Source of the DNA: a virus
DNA: 51,938 nucleotides
Strand: one strand, 5' to 3'
IMG/VR virus record: IMGVR_UViG_3300042346_000514
Coordinates: 1-51,938 of that record
Shown here: piece after piece, positions 24,518 through 33,005 of the stretch
How positions within the stretch are numbered: the stretch's first letter is position 1
How the letters are laid out: every line of letters starts with the position of its first letter
Position numbers and translations under genes: made by a program
The notes under the pieces: generated by a model
The model's input: only the letters and a program-made list of their open reading frames with translations
The model's database searches: none
What the model was told of the DNA's origin: nothing

Positions 24518-25912
24518 ATGAGAATTGAACATGCTATAATAAAGCATTTAATTTATGATGAAGATTATACAAGAAAAGTAATACCATTTATCAAAGCAGA
24601 ATATTTTTCTGATAGAAACGAAAGACTTATCTACGAAGAAATTAATGATTTCGTTTCTAGATATAATATAAGCCCTACGCACGAGGCGTTAATTATTCAA
24701 ATAAGCGATAAACAGTTATTTGATGAGGACTTTAAAAATTGTATTTCTATTCTAGAGGAACTAAATTCTTCAAAAGAAGATTTATCTAAACATGAATGGT
24801 TGATTGATAAAACCGAAAAGTTTTGTCAAGATCAAGCCATATACAATGGAGTGGTTGAATCTATCTCCATTTTGGATGGTAAGAATAAAGCTCTCGATAA
24901 GGGAGCTATTCCTAAGATATTATCAGATGCGTTAGGAGTATCGTTTGATCAAAATATAGGTCACGATTTCATAGAAGATTTTGAATCTCGTTATGAATAT
25001 TATCATAGAAAAGAAGATAGAATTCCTTTCGATTTAGAATACTTCAATAAAATTACTAATGGAGGATTGCCTAAAGGAACTCTAAATTTACTTATTTCGG
25101 GTACTAATGTAGGTAAAACTCTAACTAAATGTCATTTCGCTTCTCATTATTTACAAATAGGGAAAAACGTTTTGTATATAACTTTGGAAATGTCTGAAGA
25201 AGAAATTGGTAAAAGAATAGATGCTAATTTAATGAACGTAACTATGGACGATCTAATGTCTATGTCCAAAGATATGTTCGATAAGAAAATAAATAAACTC
25301 AGAAATAATACTATAGGTAAATTGATAATTAAACAATATCCAACAGCTTCTGCTAGTGTTGTTCATTTTAGAAATTTATTGAATGAATTAAATTTGAAAA
25401 AGAATTTTATTCCAGATATAGTAATCGTGGATTATATGAATATTTGTTCTTCTTCTAGAATAAAATCTAATTCTAATGCTAATTCTTATACTCTAGTTAA
25501 AAGCATCGCTGAAGAATTACGAGGACTGGCGGTAGAATTTAAGATACCTATTTTAAGTTCTTCTCAGTTTAATAGAGGCGGCGGAGCTAGTTCGGACCCT
25601 AACATGGAAGATGTTTCTGAGTCTCATGGAACTAGTATGACCGCAGATTGGATTGTCGCTCTAATTTCAACCGAAGATTTAGAGTCGATGAATCAAATCA
25701 TGATAAAACAAATAAAGAGTAGGTATTCTGATAAGAGTATCAATAAACGATTTGTTGTAGGTATTGATAGAGCTAAAATGCGTTTATATGACGTGGAAAA
25801 TTCCGCACAAACGGGAATAGTAGATTCCGGTCAACCTAAGATCGAAAAAGCATTTAATTCTAATCAATCTCAAAAATTTGATAAAAGTAAATTTGAAGGA
25901 TTCAAAATGTAG
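24518..25912 (+). CDS. 41: Replicative DNA helicase gp41 (DnaB-like)
   Basis: The 464-residue DnaB-family helicase has an N-terminal helical domain, a linker, then GLPKGTLNLLISGTNVGKT (Walker A), LYITLEMSEEEIGKRID, DIVIVDYMNICSS (Walker B), the SSSQFNRGGG motif and SHGTSMTADWIVAL, as in T4 gp41. It forms the hexameric helicase at the fork. No gp61 primase gene appears in the window. Confidence 0.95.
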   Translation: MRIEHAIIKHLIYDEDYTRKVIPFIKAEYFSDRNERLIYEEINDFVSRYNISPTHEALIIQISDKQLFDEDFKNCISILEELNSSKEDLSKHEWLIDKTEKFCQDQAIYNGVVESISILDGKNKALDKGAIPKILSDALGVSFDQNIGHDFIEDFESRYEYYHRKEDRIPFDLEYFNKITNGGLPKGTLNLLISGTNVGKTLTKCHFASHYLQIGKNVLYITLEMSEEEIGKRIDANLMNVTMDDLMSMSKDMFDKKINKLRNNTIGKLIIKQYPTASASVVHFRNLLNELNLKKNFIPDIVIVDYMNICSSSRIKSNSNANSYTLVKSIAEELRGLAVEFKIPILSSSQFNRGGGASSDPNMEDVSESHGTSMTADWIVALISTEDLESMNQIMIKQIKSRYSDKSINKRFVVGIDRAKMRLYDVENSAQTGIVDSGQPKIEKAFNSNQSQKFDKSKFEGFKM

Positions 25913-25941
25913 TTTACTTTTCAATGAGTTTGATTTATAAT
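25913..25941 (+). promoter_or_regulatory. Sigma70-like promoter leading into the sugar cluster
   Basis: TTTACT (25913-25918) directly after the gp41 stop, a 17-base spacer and TATAAT (25936-25941) form the third exact copy of the early promoter pattern. Initiation would fall at about 25947-25949, on the start codon of the next gene. Confidence 0.7.
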
Positions 25942-25947
25942 AGTCTA

Positions 25948-26376
25948 ATGAAAACTCATCTAAAAATTCTGAAAGATCTAAAAACTCTGGCGCATTCCGG
26001 GACTCATCCTAAAGTCTGGATTGCGTCCTCTCTTGTCCATAGAAATAAGTCAATTTCTTATGGAGTCAACCAAATGAAAACTCACCCGTATCAAAGAAGA
26101 TATGGTAAGAACGAAGAATCTATATATTGGCATGCAGAAACTTCTGCAATTTATACCGCCGATAAGAAATTAAATTTTGATAAGTTTGAAAACTCTATTC
26201 TATACGTGGCTAGAGTCAAATACAATTCTACTGAAAAAAGCGAGTTTGTTTCCGGATTAGCTGCTCCCTGTGAAGGTTGTTTGAGGTGTATCAAAGATTA
26301 TGGCATAAAAACGGTTATATATACCTTAGATTATATTGAAGGTTGTAATGAAAATTTTGGAGTCATAATATTATGA
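25948..26376 (+). CDS. Zinc-dependent deaminase-like protein
   Basis: The 142-residue product has the deaminase fold signs WIASSLVHRNKSISYGVNQ, HAETSAI (zinc His and catalytic Glu) near residue 68 and PCEGCLRCI (zinc Cys pair) near 112. It is distinct from the dCMP deaminase at 19623 and lacks that enzyme's insert; free cytidine or a nucleotide base could be the substrate. I prefer the ATG at 25948; the ATG at 25924 lies between the promoter hexamers. No ribosome site is visible, so the message may be leaderless. Confidence 0.75.
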   Translation: MKTHLKILKDLKTLAHSGTHPKVWIASSLVHRNKSISYGVNQMKTHPYQRRYGKNEESIYWHAETSAIYTADKKLNFDKFENSILYVARVKYNSTEKSEFVSGLAAPCEGCLRCIKDYGIKTVIYTLDYIEGCNENFGVIIL

Positions 26377-27089
26377 AACAAGCTGCTATTATTATCCCTA
26401 CTACTGGAGCAGAAACAGTATGGAAAGCTGTAGAATCTGCCCTCGCTCAGACATATGAAAACACTAAAGTTTATTTGGTAACAGATGGAATTGAATACAC
26501 TAGCAAAGTTGTCGCAAAAAGCCTTTTTCAAAATTATGGAAAAAAATTTGTAGAATATTATTTGCCCGAAAATACCGGAGCAAATGGTCAAAATGGTCAT
26601 AGGATTTATTCTGCCTTTTCGTTTTTAGTTGATGCGGATTATATATTATATCTAGATCAAGATTGCTGGTTTGATGAACATCACGTTGAAAAATGTATTG
26701 ATGAAATAGAATCTAAAAATCTAGATTGGTGTTATTCTCTGAGAAAAATAGTATCAAAAGAAGGGGAATATATTTGTAATGATGATTGTGAAAGCTTAGG
26801 TAAATATGCTCCAGTATTTAATTACAATCTTTGCGATACCAGTACATATTGTATTAAAAGAGAAGTTGCTATGTTAGTGGCTCCATACTTCGTAGGTGGA
26901 TGGGGTCATGATAGAAGATATTTTGAAGTGTTATCGAATAATTTCCAGAAGTTCGAATCTAGCGGGGAATATACATTAAATTATAGATTAGGTGGGGATA
27001 ATAATTTAACTGGAGATTTTTGGATTTCTTGGAATAAAGAAGTAGAAAAGAAGTATAACGGTAAATACCCTTGGAGGAATAATGGCTAA
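26373..27089 (+). CDS. Family 2 glycosyltransferase
   Basis: The 238-residue product opens with AAIIIPTTGAETVWKAVESAL and has YLVTDG, a ENTGANGQNGHR segment and DYILYLDQDCWF with the metal-binding DxD, typical of GT2 GT-A enzymes. It is the first gene of the 20-kb sugar cluster, overlapping the deaminase stop. The sugar transferred cannot be told. Confidence 0.85.
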   Translation: MKQAAIIIPTTGAETVWKAVESALAQTYENTKVYLVTDGIEYTSKVVAKSLFQNYGKKFVEYYLPENTGANGQNGHRIYSAFSFLVDADYILYLDQDCWFDEHHVEKCIDEIESKNLDWCYSLRKIVSKEGEYICNDDCESLGKYAPVFNYNLCDTSTYCIKREVAMLVAPYFVGGWGHDRRYFEVLSNNFQKFESSGEYTLNYRLGGDNNLTGDFWISWNKEVEKKYNGKYPWRNNG

Positions 27090-27423
27090 AGTTGTGATTG
27101 AATGCGAAAACCCTGGAAAAATTTCAGATGGCTTTCATACATTTGATGAATTATATACACATAGAATTATGTTGTTTATTTGTTTAATGAAGTGTAATAA
27201 AAATATTTCTTGGAGATCAAGAAAGCATGATGATGGATCTTCATATGAAGGTTGGTTTATAGCGGGTATGAAGCTTCCATCAGGGACTATTACATATCAT
27301 ATTGCTGATCAATTTTGGGGAATGCTTGATTCCATAGAAACTCTGGAAAAGTCTCCTACTTGGGATGGACATACTAGCGAAGATGTTATTAGAAGATTAA
27401 ATAATTGGGGGATGAGTATATGA
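27082..27423 (+). CDS. WDGH-domain phage protein
   Basis: The 113-residue product has DGFHTFDELYTHRIMLFICL, then WRSRKHDDGSSYEGWFIAGM, YHIADQFWGML and TWDGHTSEDVIRRL. This is the small phage protein family named for its WDGH motif; function unknown. GGAGG precedes the ATG, within the preceding glycosyltransferase gene. Confidence 0.85.
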   Translation: MAKVVIECENPGKISDGFHTFDELYTHRIMLFICLMKCNKNISWRSRKHDDGSSYEGWFIAGMKLPSGTITYHIADQFWGMLDSIETLEKSPTWDGHTSEDVIRRLNNWGMSI

Positions 27424-28202
27424 GTATTATTAAACAAATTCAACCTTTCATTTTTTCCTGGAAAGGTCAATATGAAAACGCAAAAAGATTAGAATCTCAG
27501 TTATCTGAAATTTTTGATAATGTTGTTGTAATTAATTCAGATGATGATAATGTTCCTGATAACTGGATTAATATAGGAAATGAATGTTATTTCTCAGATC
27601 AATTTAGAAAAGCTCTTGAAGTTTTTAATCAAGGGGATTATGAATTTCTCTGGCATATTCAAGCCGATGCTTCTTTTGATAATTTTGAAGATATAGTTAA
27701 ATCTGCTGATAAAGCTTATGATGAATATAAATTTGGAGTATATGCTCCTAACGTGGATGATACTTTTTATGTATCAGAAAAGACTGATGTATTTCCTTTA
27801 GACAATAATTTAAAGGTAGTAGCCACAACAGATAATACTTGTTGGATTTTCCATAGAGATATGGCTAACGATATGATTGATAATTTAGATTTAATGAAAG
27901 AAAATCAACTAGGTTGGGGCTGGGATTTATTGATTTGCGCTTTTTCTCATTTAAGAAGAAGAATGGTTATTCGAGATTATAATTATACTATTTCTCATCC
28001 TGCTTCTACTGGATATAAAAAAGAACAAGCCGAAACTGAAATGCAAACGATGTTCAATAAATGTAATGACGATTTAAAACGAGTTATTTATTTTATTAAA
28101 GCTAACCCTATTGTATTATCGGAATTATACAATATTAAACCGCCACAAAATAATATAAAAGATCAAATTTATATTTATGATACAGAGGCTGCTGTTAGAT
28201 GA
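27420..28202 (+). CDS. Putative glycosyltransferase
   Basis: The 260-residue product has a GT-A-like N-terminus: FIFSWKGQYENAKRLESQL, VVVINSDDD, EFLWHIQADASF with a DxS in place of a clear DxD, and later GWGWDLLICAFSHLRR. It overlaps the preceding stop as ATGA, so the upstream in-frame TTG at 27405 is not needed. Its position between a GT2 and a GT10 gene supports a role in glycan assembly. Confidence 0.6.
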   Translation: MSIIKQIQPFIFSWKGQYENAKRLESQLSEIFDNVVVINSDDDNVPDNWINIGNECYFSDQFRKALEVFNQGDYEFLWHIQADASFDNFEDIVKSADKAYDEYKFGVYAPNVDDTFYVSEKTDVFPLDNNLKVVATTDNTCWIFHRDMANDMIDNLDLMKENQLGWGWDLLICAFSHLRRRMVIRDYNYTISHPASTGYKKEQAETEMQTMFNKCNDDLKRVIYFIKANPIVLSELYNIKPPQNNIKDQIYIYDTEAAVR

Positions 28203-29050
28203 ATATTTGTTATATTGATTTTTGGCCTGGATTTGATCCAAATTCAAATTGGTTTAATTTGATGTTCAGAGAAGTATTGAACGATCAAGAAATAAACTTC
28301 AATTCTTCTGTAGAAGAAGCCGATATTATATTTGCCTCTGGGTTTGGAAACGAAAGAAATAAAGTAAAAAATTTAAAAGCAGTTAGAATTTTCTACACTG
28401 GAGAAAACGAAAGACCTGATTTATATTTTGCTGATTATTCTTTAAGCTTTGATTATTATTCTTATGGAGGAAGAAATTTCAGATTACCTCATTGGTATCT
28501 TTATATTAATTGGTGGAACGAACCCAATTTTCCTCATGCTACTATATCTATGGACCAATTAAACCATAAATGGGATCCGGAGGAAATTTATAATAGAAAT
28601 GATTTTTGTTCTATTATGATAGGAAATCCTGTAAAGAATAGAATCGAAGTTGCTGAGAAACTAAATTCTTATAAACCAGTTCATGGATATGGAAAAGTTT
28701 TTGGAAATCCTTATGACGGCGATAAAGTAAAATTACTAGAAAAATATAGATGGAATATTTGTTTTGAAAATTCTATTTACTATGGATATATAACAGAAAA
28801 ACTATTACAAGCAAAAGTTGCCGGATGTATACCTCTATATTACGGCGCGAACGTATCTTCGGATTTTAATTCAAATTGCGCATTTAATGCTGGATTTGAT
28901 ATGACTAATTTAGATTCTGTCTTTAAATTTGTTTATGATCTAGAAAACGATAAAGATAAATTCATCAAGACCGCATCAGAACCGTTATTTAATGTAATGC
29001 CTACTATGGATTCGTTATATAAATTTTTATCTAAAATTATTAGGAAGTGA
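28199..29050 (+). CDS. Family 10 (fucosyl-type) glycosyltransferase
   Basis: The 283-residue product shows the GT10 signature: YTGEN near residue 64, an acceptor segment LPHWYLYINWW, VHGYGKVFGNP, then NICFENSIYYGYITEKLLQA and GCIPLYYGA, the GDP-fucose-binding region of alpha-1,3-fucosyltransferases. The cluster also encodes GDP-mannose dehydratase and GDP-fucose synthase, so donor and transferase are supplied by one phage. It overlaps the previous stop as ATGA. Confidence 0.87.
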   Translation: MNICYIDFWPGFDPNSNWFNLMFREVLNDQEINFNSSVEEADIIFASGFGNERNKVKNLKAVRIFYTGENERPDLYFADYSLSFDYYSYGGRNFRLPHWYLYINWWNEPNFPHATISMDQLNHKWDPEEIYNRNDFCSIMIGNPVKNRIEVAEKLNSYKPVHGYGKVFGNPYDGDKVKLLEKYRWNICFENSIYYGYITEKLLQAKVAGCIPLYYGANVSSDFNSNCAFNAGFDMTNLDSVFKFVYDLENDKDKFIKTASEPLFNVMPTMDSLYKFLSKIIRK

Positions 29051-29051
29051 A

Positions 29052-30377
29052 ATGAATAAGAAAGAGAATATTTTAAAGTTGATAGAAGAATATGTTAATG
29101 AAAACCTACTTAATAAAAAATGGGAAGCAGGAAAGGATTTTATAGGATATGCCGGACCTTATTTCGATTCTTCCGAATTCGTAGCTGCTGTAGATAGTTT
29201 ACTCGGCGGATGGTTAGCTATGGGGGAAGTTGGATTAAAATTTGAAAGAAGATTTCCTAAATTTTTCGGTAAGGAATACGGCATTTTAACTAATAGCGGT
29301 TCAAGTTCAAATCTTCTCATGATGACCGCTTTGACTAGTCGTAGAGGTCATAATTTACCGAAAGGTACTAAAGTATTAGTCCCGATTGCTGGGTTTCCTA
29401 CTACATTAAATCCAATTATTCAGATCGGTTTCGAACCTGTATTTGTTGATATAGAATTAAATACTTTAAATCTTGATCTGAATAAAGTAGAGGAAGTATT
29501 ATCCGAAAACCCTGATATTAAGGTTATAACTTTTGCTCATGTATTAGGAAATCCCCCTGATATGAATAGGTTGATGCAGCTTGTTGATAGATATAACCTG
29601 ATTCTTCTTGAAGATTGTTGTGATGCTTTAGGTTCTAGTTATGATGGGAAAGAATTAGGAAGTTTCGGCGAAATGTCTTCATGTAGTTTTTATCCAGCTC
29701 ATCATATCACTATGGGAGAAGGAGGATTCGTATCTTGTAATACAAAGGAACAAGAAATTATCCTAAGAAGCTTTAGAGAATGGGGTAGGGGTTGTTATTG
29801 CGCAGGACCAAAGGCCAATAAACTGAAATGCGGAACTTGTAAAGTTCGTTTTAATAATTGGTTGCCTGCATTACCTGATGAAGTTTTCGATCATAAGTAT
29901 GTTTACGACGAGATTGGATATAACCTAAAACCTTTGGAGTTACAAGCTGCTATCGGTATTGAACAGATTAAGAAAATTCCTGAAATTACTAATATCAGGA
30001 AAAATAACTATAATTCATTATTCAATATATACGAAAAATATGAAGAATTTTTCTATATTCCCAGAGCAACTGATTTAAGTGATCCTAGTTGGTTTGCTTT
30101 TCCTCTGACTATAAAAGAAAATTCCCCTTTTACGAGAGGCGATATTGTAAATTATTTTGAGGATAATCTAATTCAAACTAGGCCATATTTTGCTGGAAAT
30201 ATTATTTTACAGCCTGGATACAATCATTTAATGGATTTAAATGAAGCTAAGAATAATTATCCTAAAGCTACATACTCAACTATGAATACATTTTTCCATG
30301 GAACAAGTCCTGTAGTTACAACTGAGCAAATTTCGTATATCGGGAATGTTTTAGATAATTTTATGAAACAATATTAA
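29052..30377 (+). CDS. PLP/PMP-dependent sugar 3-dehydrase (RfbH/AscC E1-like)
   Basis: This 441-residue DegT-fold protein has NSGSSSNLL, GFPTTLNPIIQIGFEPVFVD and LLEDCCDALGSSYDG. At the cofactor site it reads FYPAHHITMGEGG, with His (217) where aminotransferases have the PLP-binding Lys. That is the mark of the 3-dehydrases of 3,6-dideoxyhexose synthesis. Cys190, Cys248 and Cys250 fit the C-X57-C-X-C spacing I recall for the iron-sulfur site of E1, with Cys260/Cys263 as candidates for the fourth ligand. It would remove the 3-hydroxyl of an NDP-4-keto-6-deoxysugar. The reductase partner is not seen here. Confidence 0.85.
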   Translation: MNKKENILKLIEEYVNENLLNKKWEAGKDFIGYAGPYFDSSEFVAAVDSLLGGWLAMGEVGLKFERRFPKFFGKEYGILTNSGSSSNLLMMTALTSRRGHNLPKGTKVLVPIAGFPTTLNPIIQIGFEPVFVDIELNTLNLDLNKVEEVLSENPDIKVITFAHVLGNPPDMNRLMQLVDRYNLILLEDCCDALGSSYDGKELGSFGEMSSCSFYPAHHITMGEGGFVSCNTKEQEIILRSFREWGRGCYCAGPKANKLKCGTCKVRFNNWLPALPDEVFDHKYVYDEIGYNLKPLELQAAIGIEQIKKIPEITNIRKNNYNSLFNIYEKYEEFFYIPRATDLSDPSWFAFPLTIKENSPFTRGDIVNYFEDNLIQTRPYFAGNIILQPGYNHLMDLNEAKNNYPKATYSTMNTFFHGTSPVVTTEQISYIGNVLDNFMKQY

Positions 30378-30388
30378 AGGTAAACTAA

Positions 30389-31072
30389 ATGATTATATTA
30401 GCATCAATACACACTGAAAATTTTAAACTCCTATCAGATATTACATGGGAATCGAATAAAATCAAATATTGCGAAAAACACGATTACCTTCCTTTATCTA
30501 AAATTGGAGGGTTTTATGGTATTCCTATTGGATTCGAGAAAATTGCATTTCTATTAGATATTTTGAATAATATTTCTGAATGTAGTTGGATTTGGTGGAC
30601 TGGAGCAGATAGTCTTGTCACAAACTTTAATATAAAGATTGAAGATAAGATTGAAGAAGCGTTACGAGACGATCCGAATAAACATATCATAATGACTGGA
30701 GATTTTAATTACAAAATTAATTGCGATTCTATTTTGTTGAAAAATTCAGAAGAAACTAAACATTGGCTGAAGAGTATTCTTGATAGTCTACCTGTATATG
30801 GAAACCATATGTTTGCAGAGCAACAATATATGTTAGATTCTTTTGATCAATTTTCAGATATTATTAAATTGATGCCTCAGAATTTTATGAATAGCTATGA
30901 CTTCAAACATTATGGAGATGATGAAAATGGAGTAAGTTTAGCCGCTAAGGACGTAAACGGTGAGAGAGGATTATGGGAAAGCGGCGATTGGTTTATTCAT
31001 TTCCCTGGAACTGGTTGGGATAATAGACTAAATCTAGCTAAAGAATATTTTGATAAAATTATTTATGAATAA
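30389..31072 (+). CDS. Family 34-like glycosyltransferase
   Basis: The 227-residue product has YGIPIGFEKIAFLLDIL, SWIWWTGADSLVTN with an AD-type metal motif, a DSILLKNSEETKHWL block, AEQQYML and GDWFIHFPGTGWDNR, the order found in GT34 galactosyl/mannosyltransferases. It stands alone without overlap, with an AAAGGTAAA site upstream. Confidence 0.75.
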   Translation: MIILASIHTENFKLLSDITWESNKIKYCEKHDYLPLSKIGGFYGIPIGFEKIAFLLDILNNISECSWIWWTGADSLVTNFNIKIEDKIEEALRDDPNKHIIMTGDFNYKINCDSILLKNSEETKHWLKSILDSLPVYGNHMFAEQQYMLDSFDQFSDIIKLMPQNFMNSYDFKHYGDDENGVSLAAKDVNGERGLWESGDWFIHFPGTGWDNRLNLAKEYFDKIIYE

Positions 31073-31694
31073 AGAACAATTAATTGAGTTTGAAAATAAA
31101 GTTGCAGCAAAATTTAATAACGCTGAAATAAAAGCGCCTATACATTTATATCACGGAAATGAAGAAGAAATGATGAAAGTCTTTCAGAAGATTGACGTGG
31201 TTAATGATTGGGTTTGTTGTACTTGGAGAAATCATTATCAATGTCTCTTGAAAGGAGTACCAGAAGATCTTTTGATGGAAAAGATTATTGCTGGTAAAAG
31301 TATGGTAATGAATCTGGCTGATTATAAAATTGTTTGTTCTAGTATCGTCGGCGGTATTCCTAGTATCGCCGTAGGTATAGCAGAATCAATTAAACGTAAA
31401 AGAGAGAAATCTAGGGTTTGGTGTTGGGTTGGAGATATGAGTGCAGAAACAGGAGCTTTTCATGAAGCATATAAGTATTCTGTAAATCATAATCTTCCAA
31501 TTACTTTTATCATAGAGAATAATGGATTGAGCGTAACTTCCCCGACTGATGAAGTTTGGGGAAGGTCTTTTCCTTGGTACGTTCCTTTATATCATCAAGA
31601 TGTGAATTGGTACGAAGGCGAGAATTTAATAGCCTATACATACAAGAATGAAAAATATCCACATGCCGGAGCTGGAGTTAGGGTGAAATTTTGA
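31065..31694 (+). CDS. TPP-dependent enzyme, E1-alpha-like subunit
   Basis: The 209-residue protein has the thiamine-diphosphate motif GDMSAETGAFHEAYKYSVNH...ENNG (GD...NN) in its second half and a GGIPSIAVGIAESIK block before it. It corresponds to the cofactor-binding half of dehydrogenase E1 or transketolase, much shorter than bacterial E1-alpha (over 300). It overlaps the GT34 gene and is followed by the matching beta half. In a sugar cluster the pair may transfer a two-carbon unit to or from a ketosugar. Confidence 0.82.
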   Translation: MNKEQLIEFENKVAAKFNNAEIKAPIHLYHGNEEEMMKVFQKIDVVNDWVCCTWRNHYQCLLKGVPEDLLMEKIIAGKSMVMNLADYKIVCSSIVGGIPSIAVGIAESIKRKREKSRVWCWVGDMSAETGAFHEAYKYSVNHNLPITFIIENNGLSVTSPTDEVWGRSFPWYVPLYHQDVNWYEGENLIAYTYKNEKYPHAGAGVRVKF

Positions 31695-32224
31695 GTCAAG
31701 AAATTTATAAAGAAGAATTAAAACGGGCTATGAGTTGGTTATCAGACCAATCTGATACTATATTTCTAGGTCAATCCGTTTTATATGAAGGGACAGGGTT
31801 ATACGATAGTTTATCTCATCTACCAAAAGAAAAGAGAATGGAATTTCCAGTCGCTGAAAATTTTCAATTAGGGTTTAGTATTGGATTAGCGATTAATGGG
31901 TTTGTTCCTATTTCCGTATATCCTAGATGGAATTTTCTATTAAGCGCAACAGATCAAGTCGTAAATCATTTAGATAAATTATTTTTTATGAGCGACGGTC
32001 AATATAACCCAAAGGTTATTATAAGAGTTGCTGTCGGTTCTGTTATTCCTGTAGATCCTCAAGATCAACATAAAGGAAATTTTTCAGAAGCATTTTCTTT
32101 GATGTGTAAGAATATTGACATTGTAGAAGCTTTTACTCCAGAAAAAATATTCGAAGCGTATAAGTATGCATACAACAATAACAAAAGCACTATAATTGTG
32201 GAATCTTCGGACTATGGCAAATAA
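31691..32224 (+). CDS. TPP-dependent enzyme, E1-beta-like subunit (pyrimidine domain only)
   Basis: The 177-residue product matches the transketolase/E1-beta pyrimidine-binding domain: MEFPVAENFQLGFSIGLAING with the catalytic Glu, and VPISVYPRWNFLLSATDQV. The usual C-terminal domain of E1-beta or transketolase is absent. The start is a TTG overlapping the alpha stop (TTGA), with AGGGTG upstream. It should form the active site jointly with the alpha-like subunit. Confidence 0.8.
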   Translation: MSQEIYKEELKRAMSWLSDQSDTIFLGQSVLYEGTGLYDSLSHLPKEKRMEFPVAENFQLGFSIGLAINGFVPISVYPRWNFLLSATDQVVNHLDKLFFMSDGQYNPKVIIRVAVGSVIPVDPQDQHKGNFSEAFSLMCKNIDIVEAFTPEKIFEAYKYAYNNNKSTIIVESSDYGK

Positions 32225-33005
32225 AATATTATTACTAGGATCTAATGGGTGTATAGGAAATTATTTAAAAAAATCTCTTGAATACAAAGTAAAATCAATA
32301 AGTAGAAAACAATGTGATTTAACTGATAGAGAAGCAGTATTCAAATTATTTAAAAAAGAAACTCCTGATGTTGTTATAAATTGCGCAGCTAATGTAAATC
32401 TATCTATGGATAATTTTTCAGTTCAATCTTATTTCGATAACTTAAATATATTTTATAGCATTTACAACGCGAAGGAAAATTTCGGTAAATTAATAAACTT
32501 CGGTTCTGGGGCTGAATTTGATAGATCTATATCAATAGATAACAGAAAAGAAGAAAATATTGTTGATATAAAACCTTCTGATCATTATGGGCTTAGTAAA
32601 AACCTTATATCTAACGTTTGTTTAAATACAGAAAATTTCTATACATTAAGATTGTTTGGATGTTTACATAATACTAGTAAGAAAGGGCTCTTTAATAAAA
32701 TAGTAAATTCTAAAGAAATCACAATAGAAGATAGATATTTTGACTTTTTAAATTTGGAAGATTTAATTCCAGTATTAAACCTGTATATAGATACAGACCC
32801 AGTTTATAAAGACATGAATTTAGTTTATAAAGAAAAATTCCTTTTAAGCGACTTAGTTTCTAAATTCATAAATTTTCATGATATAAAAACCGAGGTTATA
32901 TATAATAAAGTAAATAAAAACTATACAGGTTCTTCTGAGAGGTTGGATAGTTTAAATATTAAATTGAAAGGTATAGAAGCTGGATTGAGGGATTATATAT
33001 TATGA
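32214..33005 (+). CDS. NAD(P)-dependent sugar epimerase/reductase (RmlD-like)
   Basis: The 263-residue short-chain dehydrogenase starts with KILLLGSNGCIGNYL, then has CDLTDREAVFKLFKKETPDVVINCAA and the YGLSK catalytic motif near residue 124. The QCDLTD..DVVIN pattern resembles RmlD-type 4-ketoreductases. It could finish the deoxysugar made by the dehydratase and dehydrase nearby. It overlaps the E1-beta gene by 11 bases. Confidence 0.8.
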   Translation: MANKILLLGSNGCIGNYLKKSLEYKVKSISRKQCDLTDREAVFKLFKKETPDVVINCAANVNLSMDNFSVQSYFDNLNIFYSIYNAKENFGKLINFGSGAEFDRSISIDNRKEENIVDIKPSDHYGLSKNLISNVCLNTENFYTLRLFGCLHNTSKKGLFNKIVNSKEITIEDRYFDFLNLEDLIPVLNLYIDTDPVYKDMNLVYKEKFLLSDLVSKFINFHDIKTEVIYNKVNKNYTGSSERLDSLNIKLKGIEAGLRDYIL

